Source: Chroococcus sp. FPU101
GTDB taxonomy: Bacteria; Cyanobacteriota; Cyanobacteriia; Cyanobacteriales; Microcystaceae
DNA: 61,353 bases
Assembly (NCBI RefSeq): GCF_017312365.1
Contig: NZ_BLJI01000027.1
Span: 1-61,353 of the forward strand
Direction of reading: 5' to 3'
Part shown: positions 18,414 through 27,772 of the stretch, one piece after another
How positions within the stretch are numbered: position 1 is the first letter of the stretch
How the letters are laid out: each line of letters starts with the position of its first letter
Position numbers and translations under genes: made by a program
Notes under the pieces: generated by a model
Databases searched by the model: none
What the model saw: only the letters and a program-made list of their open reading frames with translations
Told to the model about the DNA's origin: nothing

Positions 18414-18599
18414 TTAATTTAATCCTAAAAGTCCAATATGTTTTAAATTATACTTTTTTAAGTTTTAAAATTTAGTTTCGACTACTTATCGTATTCTATC
18501 AAAATTTATATAAATAAATGTAAAAAGAATCATAAAAATTAGGGTTGTTTCTGAAATGTTATTAGAGCTTATCTCAAGACGACAAGGAGCAAAAATCAA

Positions 18600-19973
18600 A
18601 TGGCTAATATTTATGGCAATTCAGGAAATAACAATTTAACAGGAACTTCCGCTAATGATTTTATTTATGGTTACGATGGTTTGGATACTTTAATTGGTTT
18701 AGGGGGAAATGACCGATTAGAAGGTGGTAATGGGAATGATACCCTAGATGGCGGTACGGGTGCTGATACGATGATTGGTGGTAGTGGCGATGATACTTAT
18801 ATAGTTGATAGCCTTTCAGATGTGATTACAGAATTAGCAGGGGGTGGGGTTGATACGATCAAAACATCGCTTTCCTACACATTATCGGAAAACTATGTTA
18901 ATAATCTAACTCTGACAGGTAGCAGTAACCTCAATGGTACAGGCAATAGTTACGATAACGTGATCACAGGAAATGCGGGAAACAATACCCTTAGAGGAAA
19001 TGCAGGTAAAGATACTCTTAATGGAGGAAATGGGATAGATACCCTCATTGGTGGAACTGGAGATGATACCTATATTGTCGATAGCACCACAGATGTGATT
19101 ACAGAATTACCAGGGCAAGGTGTTGATACAGTCATTTCATCCGTTAGCTACACATTAGCAGAAAACTACGTTAATAACCTGACACTGACTGGAACTGCTA
19201 ACCTTAATGGTACAGGAAATAGTTATGACAACGTGATTACTGGTAATGAGGGCAATAATCGACTCAAAGGAGGCGATGGCAACGATTCCCTCTTTTCCGA
19301 ATTTGGCAATGATACTCTTTATGGTGAAAAAGGCAATGATGTATTAAGTCACTCCTCTGGAGATTCTACATTATATGGAGGAGATGGCAATGATACTTTA
19401 TCTGGAGAGTTTGGCTCTGGATATGGAGATGCAGGTAATGATACAGTTGGTGTGACTATTGGTTCAGCTTATGGTGGAAGTGGTAATGATACAGTTGGTG
19501 TGACTATTGGTTCAGCTTATGGTGGAAGCGGTAATGATACAGTTTCTATTGTGGAGGGTTCAGCTTATGGTGATAGTGGTGATGATACCCTAACGGGCGG
19601 ATTTGGAACCAGTTTAATTGGTGGCTTAGGAAATGATATTTTATACTGTAGTTATTCCGAATATGGTAATTCTATTGTATTTAATACTTCTAATGAGGGT
19701 ACAGATACAATTATTTATTTTAATAATTCATCGAATTCTATTAGTGTCTCTGCCAGTGGTTTCGGTGGTGGTTTATCATCTTATACTGATATCACTTCTG
19801 AACAGTTCGCCTATGGAAGTAGTGCGACAAGTTCAACTCAACGTTTTCTCTATGATACAACTACGGGCTATCTCCGCTTTGATGTTGATGGCAGTGGTTC
19901 AGCCGCATCAACCGTACTAGCCATTCTGCAAGGCGCACCGACTTTTACTAATAGTGATATTTATGTCTTTTAA
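18600..19973 (+). CDS. RTX/hemolysin-type calcium-binding repeat protein (copy 1)
   Basis: This 457-residue secreted-type protein is built from GGxGxDxxx nonapeptide repeats (for example LTGLGG-like turns, GGNGNDTLDGGTGADTMIGG). These form calcium-binding beta-rolls outside the cell. The repeats alternate with DDTYIVDS...VNNLTLTG modules, seen twice. The C-terminal ~55 residues (from FAYGSSATSSTQRFLYDTTT) form a conserved tail likely to carry the uncleaved type I secretion signal. No N-terminal signal peptide is seen and no secretion genes are nearby. It is a tandem paralog of the gene at 20419 and contains a 48-bp internal repeat. Enzyme activity is not evident; a structural or surface role is likely. 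Confidence 0.88.
   Translation: MANIYGNSGNNNLTGTSANDFIYGYDGLDTLIGLGGNDRLEGGNGNDTLDGGTGADTMIGGSGDDTYIVDSLSDVITELAGGGVDTIKTSLSYTLSENYVNNLTLTGSSNLNGTGNSYDNVITGNAGNNTLRGNAGKDTLNGGNGIDTLIGGTGDDTYIVDSTTDVITELPGQGVDTVISSVSYTLAENYVNNLTLTGTANLNGTGNSYDNVITGNEGNNRLKGGDGNDSLFSEFGNDTLYGEKGNDVLSHSSGDSTLYGGDGNDTLSGEFGSGYGDAGNDTVGVTIGSAYGGSGNDTVGVTIGSAYGGSGNDTVSIVEGSAYGDSGDDTLTGGFGTSLIGGLGNDILYCSYSEYGNSIVFNTSNEGTDTIIYFNNSSNSISVSASGFGGGLSSYTDITSEQFAYGSSATSSTQRFLYDTTTGYLRFDVDGSGSAASTVLAILQGAPTFTNSDIYVF
18726..19150 (+). repeat. 425-bp tract identical to 20545-20969
   Basis: Compared base by base, 18726-19150 and 20545-20969 are identical at a constant offset of 1819 bp, inside the two RTX genes. Sequence on either side is similar but diverged. 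This points to recent gene conversion or a recent duplication with selective divergence of the flanks. Confidence 0.92.
19434..19529 (+). repeat. two 48-bp direct repeats inside RTX copy 1
   Basis: Units 19434-19481 and 19482-19529 differ only in their last base (T versus C), and a partial third unit begins at 19530. Each encodes 16 residues, GNDTVGVTIGSAYGGS. The second RTX protein lacks it, so it is a recent in-frame expansion. Confidence 0.9.
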
Positions 19974-19998
19974 CCATTTTCTCAAAAAATAACCGAAG

Positions 19999-20057
19999 AT
20001 TTGGGTAATTTAAGAGTTTTTGACTTAGTTTGCCTCAATAATTATCCAAATTTTTTT
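19999..20057 (+). terminator. terminator after RTX copy 1
   Basis: ATTTGGGTAATT at 19999-20010 pairs with AATTATCCAAAT at 20040-20051, with one G-U pair. It is followed by a T-run to 20057. The same stem sequence recurs after the second RTX gene, so the terminator was duplicated with the gene. Confidence 0.7.
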
Positions 20058-20418
20058 AGAAGAATCAGAATTGCTCTCAAAGCTCATTTAATAATAAGTC
20101 TGAATATTTACGATGTGGTTGAAGACAAACTAAATATGGCTTAAATTTTAATTTTAATACGATACAGTTTTGATTTTTATATAAGATAAATTTAGCTTAA
20201 TCTTTTTGCTGAATCATGTGAAATCACAAATCACTAAGGCTCAAAATACAGTTAAAACTGGTTTTTTATTCTAAAATATCGTCAATTTGCTAGGATGATT
20301 AACCTTGATAAGATTACTATTTCTAGTTGTAAATAAATGTAAAATACAACATAAAATTGATGATTTGCTCTGAAGTGTTAATAAAGCTTATTTCAGAACG
20401 ACAAGGAGTAAAAATCAA
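20058..20418. other. gap between the two RTX genes
   Basis: About 360 bp with no gene. The last ~45 bp before the second gene (ending CGACAAGGAGTAAAAATCAA) closely resemble the leader of the first gene, including the AAGGAG ribosome binding site, so the leader belongs to the duplicated unit. The rest is AT-rich with no clear signal. Confidence 0.6.
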
Positions 20419-21786
20419 ATGGCTACTATTTACGGCAATTCAGGAAATAACAATTTAACAGGAACTTCCGCTAATGATTTTATTTATGGTTACGATGGAA
20501 ATGATACTCTGACTGGGTTAGGAGGAAATGACCGACTAGATGGCGGTAATGGGAATGATACCCTAGATGGCGGTACGGGTGCTGATACGATGATTGGTGG
20601 TAGTGGCGATGATACTTATATAGTTGATAGCCTTTCAGATGTGATTACAGAATTAGCAGGGGGTGGGGTTGATACGATCAAAACATCGCTTTCCTACACA
20701 TTATCGGAAAACTATGTTAATAATCTAACTCTGACAGGTAGCAGTAACCTCAATGGTACAGGCAATAGTTACGATAACGTGATCACAGGAAATGCGGGAA
20801 ACAATACCCTTAGAGGAAATGCAGGTAAAGATACTCTTAATGGAGGAAATGGGATAGATACCCTCATTGGTGGAACTGGAGATGATACCTATATTGTCGA
20901 TAGCACCACAGATGTGATTACAGAATTACCAGGGCAAGGTGTTGATACAGTCATTTCATCCGTTAGCTATGCTTTAGACGAGAATTACGTCAATAATTTG
21001 ACTCTCACTGGAGTGACCAACCTGAGCGGTATCGGGAATACTTATGACAACGTTATTTATGGCAATGATAGCAACAATCTTCTTAGAGGAGGGGATGGCA
21101 ATGACACTATTAAAGGATATTTAGGAAATGATTCCCTCTATGGTGAGCAAGGCAATGATTTTTTATCTTATGGCTATTTTAGTGAGTATGACGGTAATAA
21201 TCTTCTTGATGGGGGCGATGGCAATGACACCCTAGAAGCTGGATTAGGCTATGATACTCTCTATGGTGGACAAGGCAATGATCTTCTAACGAGTTACTCT
21301 TACTATGGTTCTGTGCTATATGGAGGAGATGGGAACGATACTCTAACAGATAATGGAACTCAGTATGGTGAAGCAGGAAATGACTCTTTAACAATACGTC
21401 CGTATTACTCAGGTTATGGTGGTTTAGGAAGCGATACGATAACTTGTGTTAATAATGATTATTATGGAAATCATGGAGGTGGTTATATTGCCTTCAATGC
21501 TCCTAATGAAGGAACTGACAGAATAATTAACTTTGAGAGTGGTATAAATGAAATTGAAGTCTCAGCGTTTGGTTTCGGTGGTGGCTTAACTCAGTATTCT
21601 TATCTCAGTGCTGCACAATTCAAATATGGAAGTAGCGCGACAAACTCAACTCAACGTTTTCTCTATGACACAAGTACAGGTTATCTTCGCTTTGATGTTG
21701 ATGGCAGTGGTTCAGCAGCATCAACTATTCTAGCCATTCTGCAAGGCGCACCGACTCTAACCAATAATGATATTTATGTCATTTAG
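20419..21786 (+). CDS. RTX/hemolysin-type calcium-binding repeat protein (copy 2)
   Basis: This 455-residue paralog of the protein at 18600 has the same start, the same two DDTYIVDS modules and the same C-terminal tail (from FKYGSSATNSTQRFLYDTST). Residues about 45-183 are encoded by DNA identical to copy 1. The middle part (about 215-345) differs: it has its own GGDGNDTL-type calcium repeats interspersed with Tyr- and Ser-rich turns. It is probably exported by a type I system through its C-terminus. The pair may provide two surface variants from one scaffold. Ribosome binding site AAGGAG lies about 10 bp upstream. Confidence 0.88.
   Translation: MATIYGNSGNNNLTGTSANDFIYGYDGNDTLTGLGGNDRLDGGNGNDTLDGGTGADTMIGGSGDDTYIVDSLSDVITELAGGGVDTIKTSLSYTLSENYVNNLTLTGSSNLNGTGNSYDNVITGNAGNNTLRGNAGKDTLNGGNGIDTLIGGTGDDTYIVDSTTDVITELPGQGVDTVISSVSYALDENYVNNLTLTGVTNLSGIGNTYDNVIYGNDSNNLLRGGDGNDTIKGYLGNDSLYGEQGNDFLSYGYFSEYDGNNLLDGGDGNDTLEAGLGYDTLYGGQGNDLLTSYSYYGSVLYGGDGNDTLTDNGTQYGEAGNDSLTIRPYYSGYGGLGSDTITCVNNDYYGNHGGGYIAFNAPNEGTDRIINFESGINEIEVSAFGFGGGLTQYSYLSAAQFKYGSSATNSTQRFLYDTSTGYLRFDVDGSGSAASTILAILQGAPTLTNNDIYVI
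20545..20969 (+). repeat. 425-bp tract identical to 18726-19150
   Basis: This is the second copy of the exact tract described at 18726. It encodes the shared calcium-repeat and DDTYIVDS modules of the two RTX proteins. Confidence 0.92.
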
Positions 21787-21825
21787 CCTAAGTTTGTTTT
21801 TTATATTTTCTCTAAAACAAAAGTT

Positions 21826-21875
21826 TATTTGGGTAATTCTAGTGTCACTGAGTTAATTACCCAAATATTTTTTTA
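21826..21875 (+). terminator. strong terminator after RTX copy 2
   Basis: TATTTGGGTAATT (21826-21838) is the perfect reverse complement of AATTACCCAAATA (21855-21867), and eight T residues follow. The T-run abuts the stop codon of the convergent lytic transglycosylase gene, so the hairpin may serve both directions. Confidence 0.85.
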
Positions 21876-24083
21876 AGGTTTAGGCTGATTTTGAGGATTA
21901 ACTTTTGGAAGTTTTTCTAATAACTGAGCAATCTCAGGATTGTAGATTCGCTGATAGTTCCAATAATTCCCAAAAACAGATTCTACATATCCCTTTGTCT
22001 CATTAAAAGGTATATTTTCCACAAATTCATCATGATCACTCGATTCATATCGTGTTAACCATTTAGAAACATTGCCAGGCCCAGCATTATAACTCGCTAC
22101 CGCAAACATCGAATTATTATCGTAAGTCTGATGAGTATAATCAAAATACCAAGTGCCTAAATTAATATTATCGTTAGGCTTGGTTAATGAATACTCTTTG
22201 AGATTTAGATTATTTGCTACCATTTTAGCTGTAGCGGGCATAAGCTGCATTAATCCCGTAGCACCCACTGGAGACTTAATATCTTTCTCAAAACGAGACT
22301 CTTGACGAATTAATGCAGTGACTAATAAGGGGTTTAATTTTCTCTCTTGTGACCATTTGAGAATTAAATCATAATAGGGAAAAGGGAATAAAGCTTGCCA
22401 ATACTCTTGGGTGCCTCGTAAAGATTGCCATTGACTTAGCTCTTCTGGGGTTTCTCGTTCCTTAAGACTCCAAATTTGATTAATCGCCTCAATATTACGG
22501 TTTTGATCGAGTAATAATAAACCATAAGTAAATTGTTCAGCGATCGTCAATTTAGTTGGATCAACAATTTCTGCTTGAAAGAGTTCCCAAGCTTGTTGTT
22601 CTTCCCCTAAACGATACAATTCTTTAAACGCATCTGAACCAAAAGGAGGTATAGGGCGTTGTGTTGGTTTTTGAATCGTCGGAGTTTTGGCACGAACTGT
22701 TTCAAAATCACCCACCGGCCAACCGAGTAACATAGCCGATCGCCACGCATAATAAGAAGAGGGATAACGTCCGAGGGTATGAGTAAACGCATCTTGAGCT
22801 TCTTTTTGCTTGCCTAATTTTTGCGCCCATTTGCCTACCCAAAAAGCGGCTTTTGGTGCAACTGAACTATCAGCATTATTAACGGTGATCGGTTGCGCCC
22901 ATTCCCAAGCCTTGACAAAATTGTCATTATCTGCATACTGCTGCGCGATTTTCCAACGTAAATCAGCGACTTCATCGGAATTAGAATATTGATTAATTAA
23001 AACTTGTTGGGTTTGATTAGCGGCTGTCGCATTCCCAGAACGTGCTAAAAGATTGGCTTTTTTGAGTAAAGCTTGTGGAGCTTTCTCGGGAAATTGTTTA
23101 ACAACCAGATCTAGATAAATGAGTGCGTCTTGTGTTTTGGATATGTCAGCAAGCCGTAACAATCCTAGTGCGGTTTCTGGGGCCTTGGGATAAAGTTTAA
23201 TTAATTTTAGATAACCCAGTTTAGCTTCTTCGATTTTGTTGTCGATTTGAAGATAACGAGCCATACGATAGGCTTGACGAGGACTTAGTGAGGCTTTTTG
23301 ATAGGCTGCGGCGGCTTTTTGATAAAGATTTTGATCCCAATATCCGTCTGCTATCAATTCCCAGTCTGAGGGTGTAAGCTGTTTAGAGAATTCTTGAACC
23401 AAACGCTCACGTGCTTGATTGGTTGAAGGTTCTGGAAGACTATTTTTAAGTAAATTTAATAATAATTGCGGTTGATTCGGATTGTCTTTAAGACGTTCTA
23501 GAATAATGTCATGTGTACGCGGATGACGGGGAAATTGAGTAATCGCTTGTTCCCAGTATTCGGGATTAGTTTTACCCAAATTGTACAAAGCATCGGCAGC
23601 AACTGGTGAATCAGGATAACGCTCGATGACTTTTCGCCACATATCTTGAGCTTTTTGAGGTTCATTACTCAGTTCGTAAGCGCGTCCCTGTTTTAAAAGT
23701 ATCTGTGGTGCTAAGGCGGGATATTGTTTATCTAAACCCTGTAGTAACCGTAAAGCTGGCCCACCTTCAAATTTTTTAAGTAAAATAGAAGCCAAAAGAT
23801 AGCGGGCGCGACTACGATCTAAAGAAGCTTGATTAGAATCTGCGATCGCTCTTAGTTGTGTTTCTTGTTCCTCTACTGGTAAAAAAACCAAGTTCATCAC
23901 GGCAGATGGCTGATCTTTTTCCGCTTCAAAGGAATCTTGAGATCTTGAATTGAGTGGGGTTTGTTGTTCTAGTCTCTCTCTAAGAACTGGATTGAGGAAT
24001 AAAATACTAGGGATGGCTAGTAAGAGGAGTCCAGAACTAATACCCAGAATGAGAGAAGGTTTAGCTTTTAAATTTTTTAGCAT
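21873..24083 (-). CDS. Slt-type soluble lytic transglycosylase with TPR-like N-domain
   Basis: This 736-residue envelope protein has an N-terminal hydrophobic anchor at about residues 10-30, then a long superhelical region of TPR-like repeats (about 50-560). A C-terminal SLT catalytic domain begins near residue 580. The catalytic Glu lies in RQESRFEKDIKSPVGATGLM, followed by QLMPATAKMVA and the SYNAGPGNVSKW motif. It cleaves peptidoglycan glycan strands to 1,6-anhydro ends in the periplasm. The architecture matches E. coli Slt70. It is divergent from trpC and convergent with the RTX gene. Confidence 0.9.
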   Translation of the reverse strand: MLKNLKAKPSLILGISSGLLLLAIPSILFLNPVLRERLEQQTPLNSRSQDSFEAEKDQPSAVMNLVFLPVEEQETQLRAIADSNQASLDRSRARYLLASILLKKFEGGPALRLLQGLDKQYPALAPQILLKQGRAYELSNEPQKAQDMWRKVIERYPDSPVAADALYNLGKTNPEYWEQAITQFPRHPRTHDIILERLKDNPNQPQLLLNLLKNSLPEPSTNQARERLVQEFSKQLTPSDWELIADGYWDQNLYQKAAAAYQKASLSPRQAYRMARYLQIDNKIEEAKLGYLKLIKLYPKAPETALGLLRLADISKTQDALIYLDLVVKQFPEKAPQALLKKANLLARSGNATAANQTQQVLINQYSNSDEVADLRWKIAQQYADNDNFVKAWEWAQPITVNNADSSVAPKAAFWVGKWAQKLGKQKEAQDAFTHTLGRYPSSYYAWRSAMLLGWPVGDFETVRAKTPTIQKPTQRPIPPFGSDAFKELYRLGEEQQAWELFQAEIVDPTKLTIAEQFTYGLLLLDQNRNIEAINQIWSLKERETPEELSQWQSLRGTQEYWQALFPFPYYDLILKWSQERKLNPLLVTALIRQESRFEKDIKSPVGATGLMQLMPATAKMVANNLNLKEYSLTKPNDNINLGTWYFDYTHQTYDNNSMFAVASYNAGPGNVSKWLTRYESSDHDEFVENIPFNETKGYVESVFGNYWNYQRIYNPEIAQLLEKLPKVNPQNQPKP

Positions 24084-24193
24084 TACATCATGGTGACTAG
24101 CACTTCAGATAACCATTATCAATGATTCTGGACTTTTGGGAATTGTTTCTCGTGTCGCTAAAATAGAAAACTGTATCTACATATTATAAAATC

Positions 24194-25081
24194 ATGCAAA
24201 TTCGTAGACGGCGACCCAACAAGAGCGTTAATGTAGACAACCTAGAATACAAAGTTATTGTACCCGATGAGCAACCCCAAAACATTCTAGAAGAAATAGT
24301 CTGGCACAAAGAAATCGAAGTCGATCAAATGCGGGAACGCTTACCCTTAATTGAATTACAGAAAAAAGTCAGACAAACGGCACCAGCAAAAGACTTTTTA
24401 GGCGCGTTAAAAAACGGCAAGACTCAACCCGCTTTAATTGCCGAAGTCAAAAAAGCCTCACCCAGTAAAGGAATTATTAAAGAAGATTTTGATCCACAAG
24501 AAATCGCAAAAAGCTACGAATTAGGTGGTGCAAGCTGTTTATCCGTTCTCACCGATGAAAAATTCTTCTCTGGAAGCTTTGACAATCTTTGGAGAGTTCG
24601 TCAAGCAGTCGAGCTACCCTTACTGTGTAAAGAATTTATCCTCTATCCCTATCAAATTTATTATGCTCGTAGTAAAGGCGCGGATGCAGTTTTACTCATT
24701 GCTGCGATTTTAAGCGATTCTGACATATCATATTTTACTAAAATTGTCAATATTTTAGGAATGACGGCTTTAATTGAAGTGCATACCTTAGAAGAATTAG
24801 ATCGAGTCCTAGCGATTGAAGGCGTTAACTTAATTGGTATTAATAATCGTAACTTAGAAGATTTTTCCGTTGACTTACAGACAACCTGTCAATTATTAGA
24901 GACCAGAAAAGAAGAAATTGAACAAAAAGACATCCTCATCGTCAGTGAATCTGGTTTAGATAGCTCATCTGATTTACAATTAGTTCAACAAGCCGGAGCA
25001 AGTGCGGTCTTAATTGGGGAATCGCTCATTAAACAGAACGACCTGATCAAAGCGATCACAATGCTATTTTCCAAGCCATAA
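24194..25081 (+). CDS. trpC: indole-3-glycerol-phosphate synthase
   Basis: TrpC closes the indole ring in tryptophan synthesis, converting CdRP to indole-3-glycerol phosphate. This 295-residue TIM-barrel protein shows [14 protein letters not shown] (about residues 81-94), [20 protein letters not shown] with the catalytic Lys, [11 protein letters not shown], and VSESGL with the phosphate-binding end. The N-terminal ~30 residues before the core are an extension often seen in cyanobacterial TrpC. No other trp gene is nearby, and trp genes are scattered in cyanobacteria. It is divergent from the lytic transglycosylase gene. Confidence 0.95.
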   Translation: MQIRRRRPNKSVNVDNLEYKVIVPDEQPQNILEEIVWHKEIEVDQMRERLPLIELQKKVRQTAPAKDFLGALKNGKTQPALIAEVKKASPSKGIIKEDFDPQEIAKSYELGGASCLSVLTDEKFFSGSFDNLWRVRQAVELPLLCKEFILYPYQIYYARSKGADAVLLIAAILSDSDISYFTKIVNILGMTALIEVHTLEELDRVLAIEGVNLIGINNRNLEDFSVDLQTTCQLLETRKEEIEQKDILIVSESGLDSSSDLQLVQQAGASAVLIGESLIKQNDLIKAITMLFSKP

Positions 25082-25148
25082 TCAGTGACTATCTTTTTGG
25101 AGCGTCAAGTGTGCTGTCTTGTTTTTATTTATCCCATGTGCGGATTTT

Positions 25149-25439
25149 ATGAAGCCAATTCCTTTACCGTCTCATGTGCATTATGAATTACTGCTACAGT
25201 TATTGGAACGCAAAACCCTAGCAGCAGTCGAACAACAACCCGCGCTGAGGCAACAAGTTCAGCAAGTCATTATTAGTTTAAGAAAAGCATATGCTCAACA
25301 AAAGCAACTAGAAGATATATGTCAACAAACTCAAATTCCCTTTGAATGCCGATGGTCACTCAACAGTATGCCCGTTTCCTTGGACGACGAAATAGACAGT
25401 CTAACTTCAGAAACCACTAAAAGTGTTAATCATAGCTAA
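25149..25439 (+). CDS. hypothetical 96-residue protein
   Basis: This small helical protein is rich in Gln and Leu in its first 65 residues, with no motif I recognise. The ATG at 25149 is preferred. An upstream in-frame TTG at 25119 would add ten hydrophobic residues and lacks a ribosome binding site. It lies between trpC and the aminotransferase on the same strand. I cannot assign a function. Confidence 0.6.
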   Translation: MKPIPLPSHVHYELLLQLLERKTLAAVEQQPALRQQVQQVIISLRKAYAQQKQLEDICQQTQIPFECRWSLNSMPVSLDDEIDSLTSETTKSVNHS

Positions 25440-25532
25440 CAGTAAGCAAAAAATCTTAGAGAAAATCTACTCAATTTGAGATAGGATCAATTTCTGCTCG
25501 TGTGGGCACCAAAGACGATCAAGGAAAGAATT

Positions 25533-26678
25533 ATGCAAAATAAACATATGTTAATGATTCCAGGGCCAACACCTGTACCTGAAGCGGTTTTGTTGGCTAT
25601 GGCTAAACACCCTATTGGACATCGAAGCGGAGATTTTAGTAAAGTTATTGGTGAACTGACCGAAAATCTGAAATGGTTACATCAAACTGAAAACGATGTG
25701 CTGATGCTGACTGTATCGGGTACTGGAGCAATGGAAGCGGGTATCATTAACTTTTTAAGTCCGGGCGATCGCGTTTTGGCTGCTGATAATGGAAAATTTG
25801 GCGAACGCTGGGTTAAACTGTCTAAAGCCTTTGGTTTAAATGTCGATGTCATTTCATCGGAATGGGGTAAACCACTTAACCCAGAAGATTTTAAAGAAAA
25901 GCTGGTTTCAGACAAAGATAAAACCATTAAAGCAGTCATTATGACCCATTCGGAAACTTCCACTGGAGTCATCAACGACTTAAAAAGCATTAGTAAGATC
26001 GTCAAAGATCACGGTGAAGCCTTATTAATTGTAGATGCTGTTACCAGTCTCGGCGCGACCAGTGTTCCAGTAGATGACTGGGGAATTGATGTCGTCGCTT
26101 CGGGTTCTCAAAAAGGCTATATGATTCCTCCAGGAATGGGATTTGTCTCAGTCAGTAAAAAAGCCTGGAAAGCCTACGAAACTGCTAAAATTCCTCGTTT
26201 TTACTTAGATTTAGGGAAATATAAAAAAGAAACTGATAAAAACAGTTCTCCCTACACCACACCCGTTAACCTGATGTATGGCTTACAGGTGGCTTTACGG
26301 ATGATGAAAGAAGAAGGGTTAGAATCCATTTTTGAGCGTCATCAGCGTTTAACCCAAGGAACTAGAGCCGCAATGACAGCAATGGGTTTACCATTATTTG
26401 GTGCTGATCATTGTGCAAGTCCTGCGGTAACGGCAGTTGCGCCAACAATGGACGCTGAAAAAGTCCGTTCTGCACTTCGTAAAAAATTTGATATCGCTGT
26501 TGCGGGGGGACAAGATCACCTCAAAGGTCAAATCTTCCGTATTGGTCATTTAGGCTTCGTTTGCGAACGCGATATGCTAACCGTTATTGCATCCCTAGAA
26601 GCCACTTTACTAGATTTGGGCTACGAAGGTCTAAACCCCGGTGCGGGCATTGCGGCGGCAGCTAAAGTATTTAGTTAG
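25533..26678 (+). CDS. class V aminotransferase (alanine/serine-glyoxylate type)
   Basis: This PLP enzyme of about 381 residues belongs to the alanine-glyoxylate/serine-glyoxylate aminotransferase family, which in cyanobacteria serves photorespiratory glyoxylate metabolism. Visible features are the start LMIPGPTPVPEAVLLAMA, the GTGAMEAGI substrate region and the PLP-lysine motif SGSQKGYMIPPGMGF. RHQRLTQGTRAAM and a C-terminal FRIGHLGF follow. I chose the ATG at 25533, with AAGGAAAG just upstream, over a GTG at 25500. Relatives were once annotated as a soluble hydrogenase small subunit, which is a historical misnomer. Confidence 0.92.
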   Translation: MQNKHMLMIPGPTPVPEAVLLAMAKHPIGHRSGDFSKVIGELTENLKWLHQTENDVLMLTVSGTGAMEAGIINFLSPGDRVLAADNGKFGERWVKLSKAFGLNVDVISSEWGKPLNPEDFKEKLVSDKDKTIKAVIMTHSETSTGVINDLKSISKIVKDHGEALLIVDAVTSLGATSVPVDDWGIDVVASGSQKGYMIPPGMGFVSVSKKAWKAYETAKIPRFYLDLGKYKKETDKNSSPYTTPVNLMYGLQVALRMMKEEGLESIFERHQRLTQGTRAAMTAMGLPLFGADHCASPAVTAVAPTMDAEKVRSALRKKFDIAVAGGQDHLKGQIFRIGHLGFVCERDMLTVIASLEATLLDLGYEGLNPGAGIAAAAKVFS

Positions 26679-26700
26679 TCGATCATTAAAAAATTACAAC

Positions 26701-26726
26701 AGACGTGAGCAATCGCGTCTTTTTTG
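26701..26726 (+). terminator. terminator after the aminotransferase
   Basis: AGACGTG (26701-26707) pairs with CGCGTCT (26714-26720) over a 6-base loop, with one G-U pair. A run of T residues follows. It lies 22 bp after the aminotransferase stop. Confidence 0.75.
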
Positions 26727-26762
26727 TTTTTATAATTAGAGCAATTGTTCTGTTTTTGTTTT

Positions 26763-27407
26763 ATGGTAACTCTACTCAACGACTTCTATCAAAGAATACA
26801 AGCAGATGATCCCGAAGAAAAGCGAATTATTACTGGAGTTAACTGGAGACAATACGAAGCCTTATTAGCGGACTTAGGTGATAGTAATGCTTACAGAGTG
26901 GCTTTTTTAGATGGAGTATTAGAAATTGTGGCCCCCAGTCGTCGTCATGAAAGTGGTAAAACTCGTATTGGAACACTTGTAGAAGTGTATTTTTTAGAAA
27001 CCAATACCGAATATTTTCCGACTGGTTCGACGACATTCAGAAAAGAGGAAAAACAAGCAGGAAGTGAACCTGATGAAAGTTATTGTATCGATACTGACAA
27101 AGAATTCCCAGATTTAGCGGTAGAGGTTGTCATTACCAGTGGGGGAATTAATCGCTTAGAACTTTATAGACGCTTAGGAGTTAAAGAAGTTTGGTTTTGG
27201 CAAAACAATAATTTATCAATTTATCACAAAAGAGAAGATATCCCCTTTGAGTTTGTATCAACCTTTGGTTATGAGAAACTAACTCAAAGCGAATTATTGC
27301 CCGATTTAGATATTAATCTGTTAGTGGAATGTCTAAGAATATCTAATCCCCTTGCTGCGGCTAAAGAATTTCGCAATCAACTACAACAAAGGTTGAAAAA
27401 AGCATAA
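26763..27407 (+). CDS. Uma2 family (DUF820) putative endonuclease
   Basis: This protein of about 214 residues belongs to the Uma2/DUF820 family, which has a PD-(D/E)xK nuclease fold and is greatly expanded in cyanobacteria. The family core is visible: YRVAFLDGVLEIVAPSRRHE near residues 38-57, PDLAVEVVITSGG with the acidic active-site residues, and LELYRRLGVKEVWFW. An upstream in-frame TTG at 26745 is less likely as start. Function in the cell is unknown; these are often found as isolated single genes, as here. Confidence 0.88.
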   Translation: MVTLLNDFYQRIQADDPEEKRIITGVNWRQYEALLADLGDSNAYRVAFLDGVLEIVAPSRRHESGKTRIGTLVEVYFLETNTEYFPTGSTTFRKEEKQAGSEPDESYCIDTDKEFPDLAVEVVITSGGINRLELYRRLGVKEVWFWQNNNLSIYHKREDIPFEFVSTFGYEKLTQSELLPDLDINLLVECLRISNPLAAAKEFRNQLQQRLKKA

Positions 27408-27463
27408 AATTAACCTTTTTCAACCAAAATTTACAAATATTTACAGTGACGAAAAGTGTATCG

Positions 27464-27718
27464 CTACCTATTCGCACTTTGCCAAGTCATCGGGGTAAAA
27501 GTATGAATAGCTAAAGCATGAATCGCTTCCGTTGCCATTTCCTTTTTTAATGCCCCATAAACCATTTGATGTTGCTTTACTCTAGTTTTCCCTTCAAAAG
27601 ATGGTGAAATCACGATCGCTTCTAAATGATCGCCACCCCCTGTTAAATCTCTAACCATTACTTCAGCGTCTGGTAATTCGCTTTGAATCATTGCTTCAAC
27701 TTGTTTAAGACTCACCAT
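27464..27718 (-). CDS. BolA family protein
   Basis: This 84-residue BolA/YrbA-type protein has the class II KH-like fold with the helix-turn motif [15 protein letters not shown] and the conserved invariant His. It also has [17 protein letters not shown]. BolA proteins work with monothiol glutaredoxins in iron-sulfur cluster handling. No glutaredoxin gene lies beside it. It lies just downstream of the secreted TPR-like gene on the same strand, about 50 bp away. Confidence 0.93.
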   Translation of the reverse strand: MVSLKQVEAMIQSELPDAEVMVRDLTGGGDHLEAIVISPSFEGKTRVKQHQMVYGALKKEMATEAIHALAIHTFTPMTWQSANR

Positions 27719-27772
27719 GCTATATCCTTCAATAAACTAATTAGTACTATTATCCGTGATCTGTATGATTGC

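Noticed and set aside
20326-20343. HLR1-like repeat on the minus strand upstream of RTX copy 2
   Set aside because: The last base is off consensus, the orientation is reversed, copy 1 keeps only a half-site, and the region is very AT-rich, so chance is likely.
27429-27446. TTTACAAA-TA-TTTACAGT, HLR1-like
   Set aside because: One position breaks the consensus, and it lies between two convergent gene ends, not upstream of any gene.
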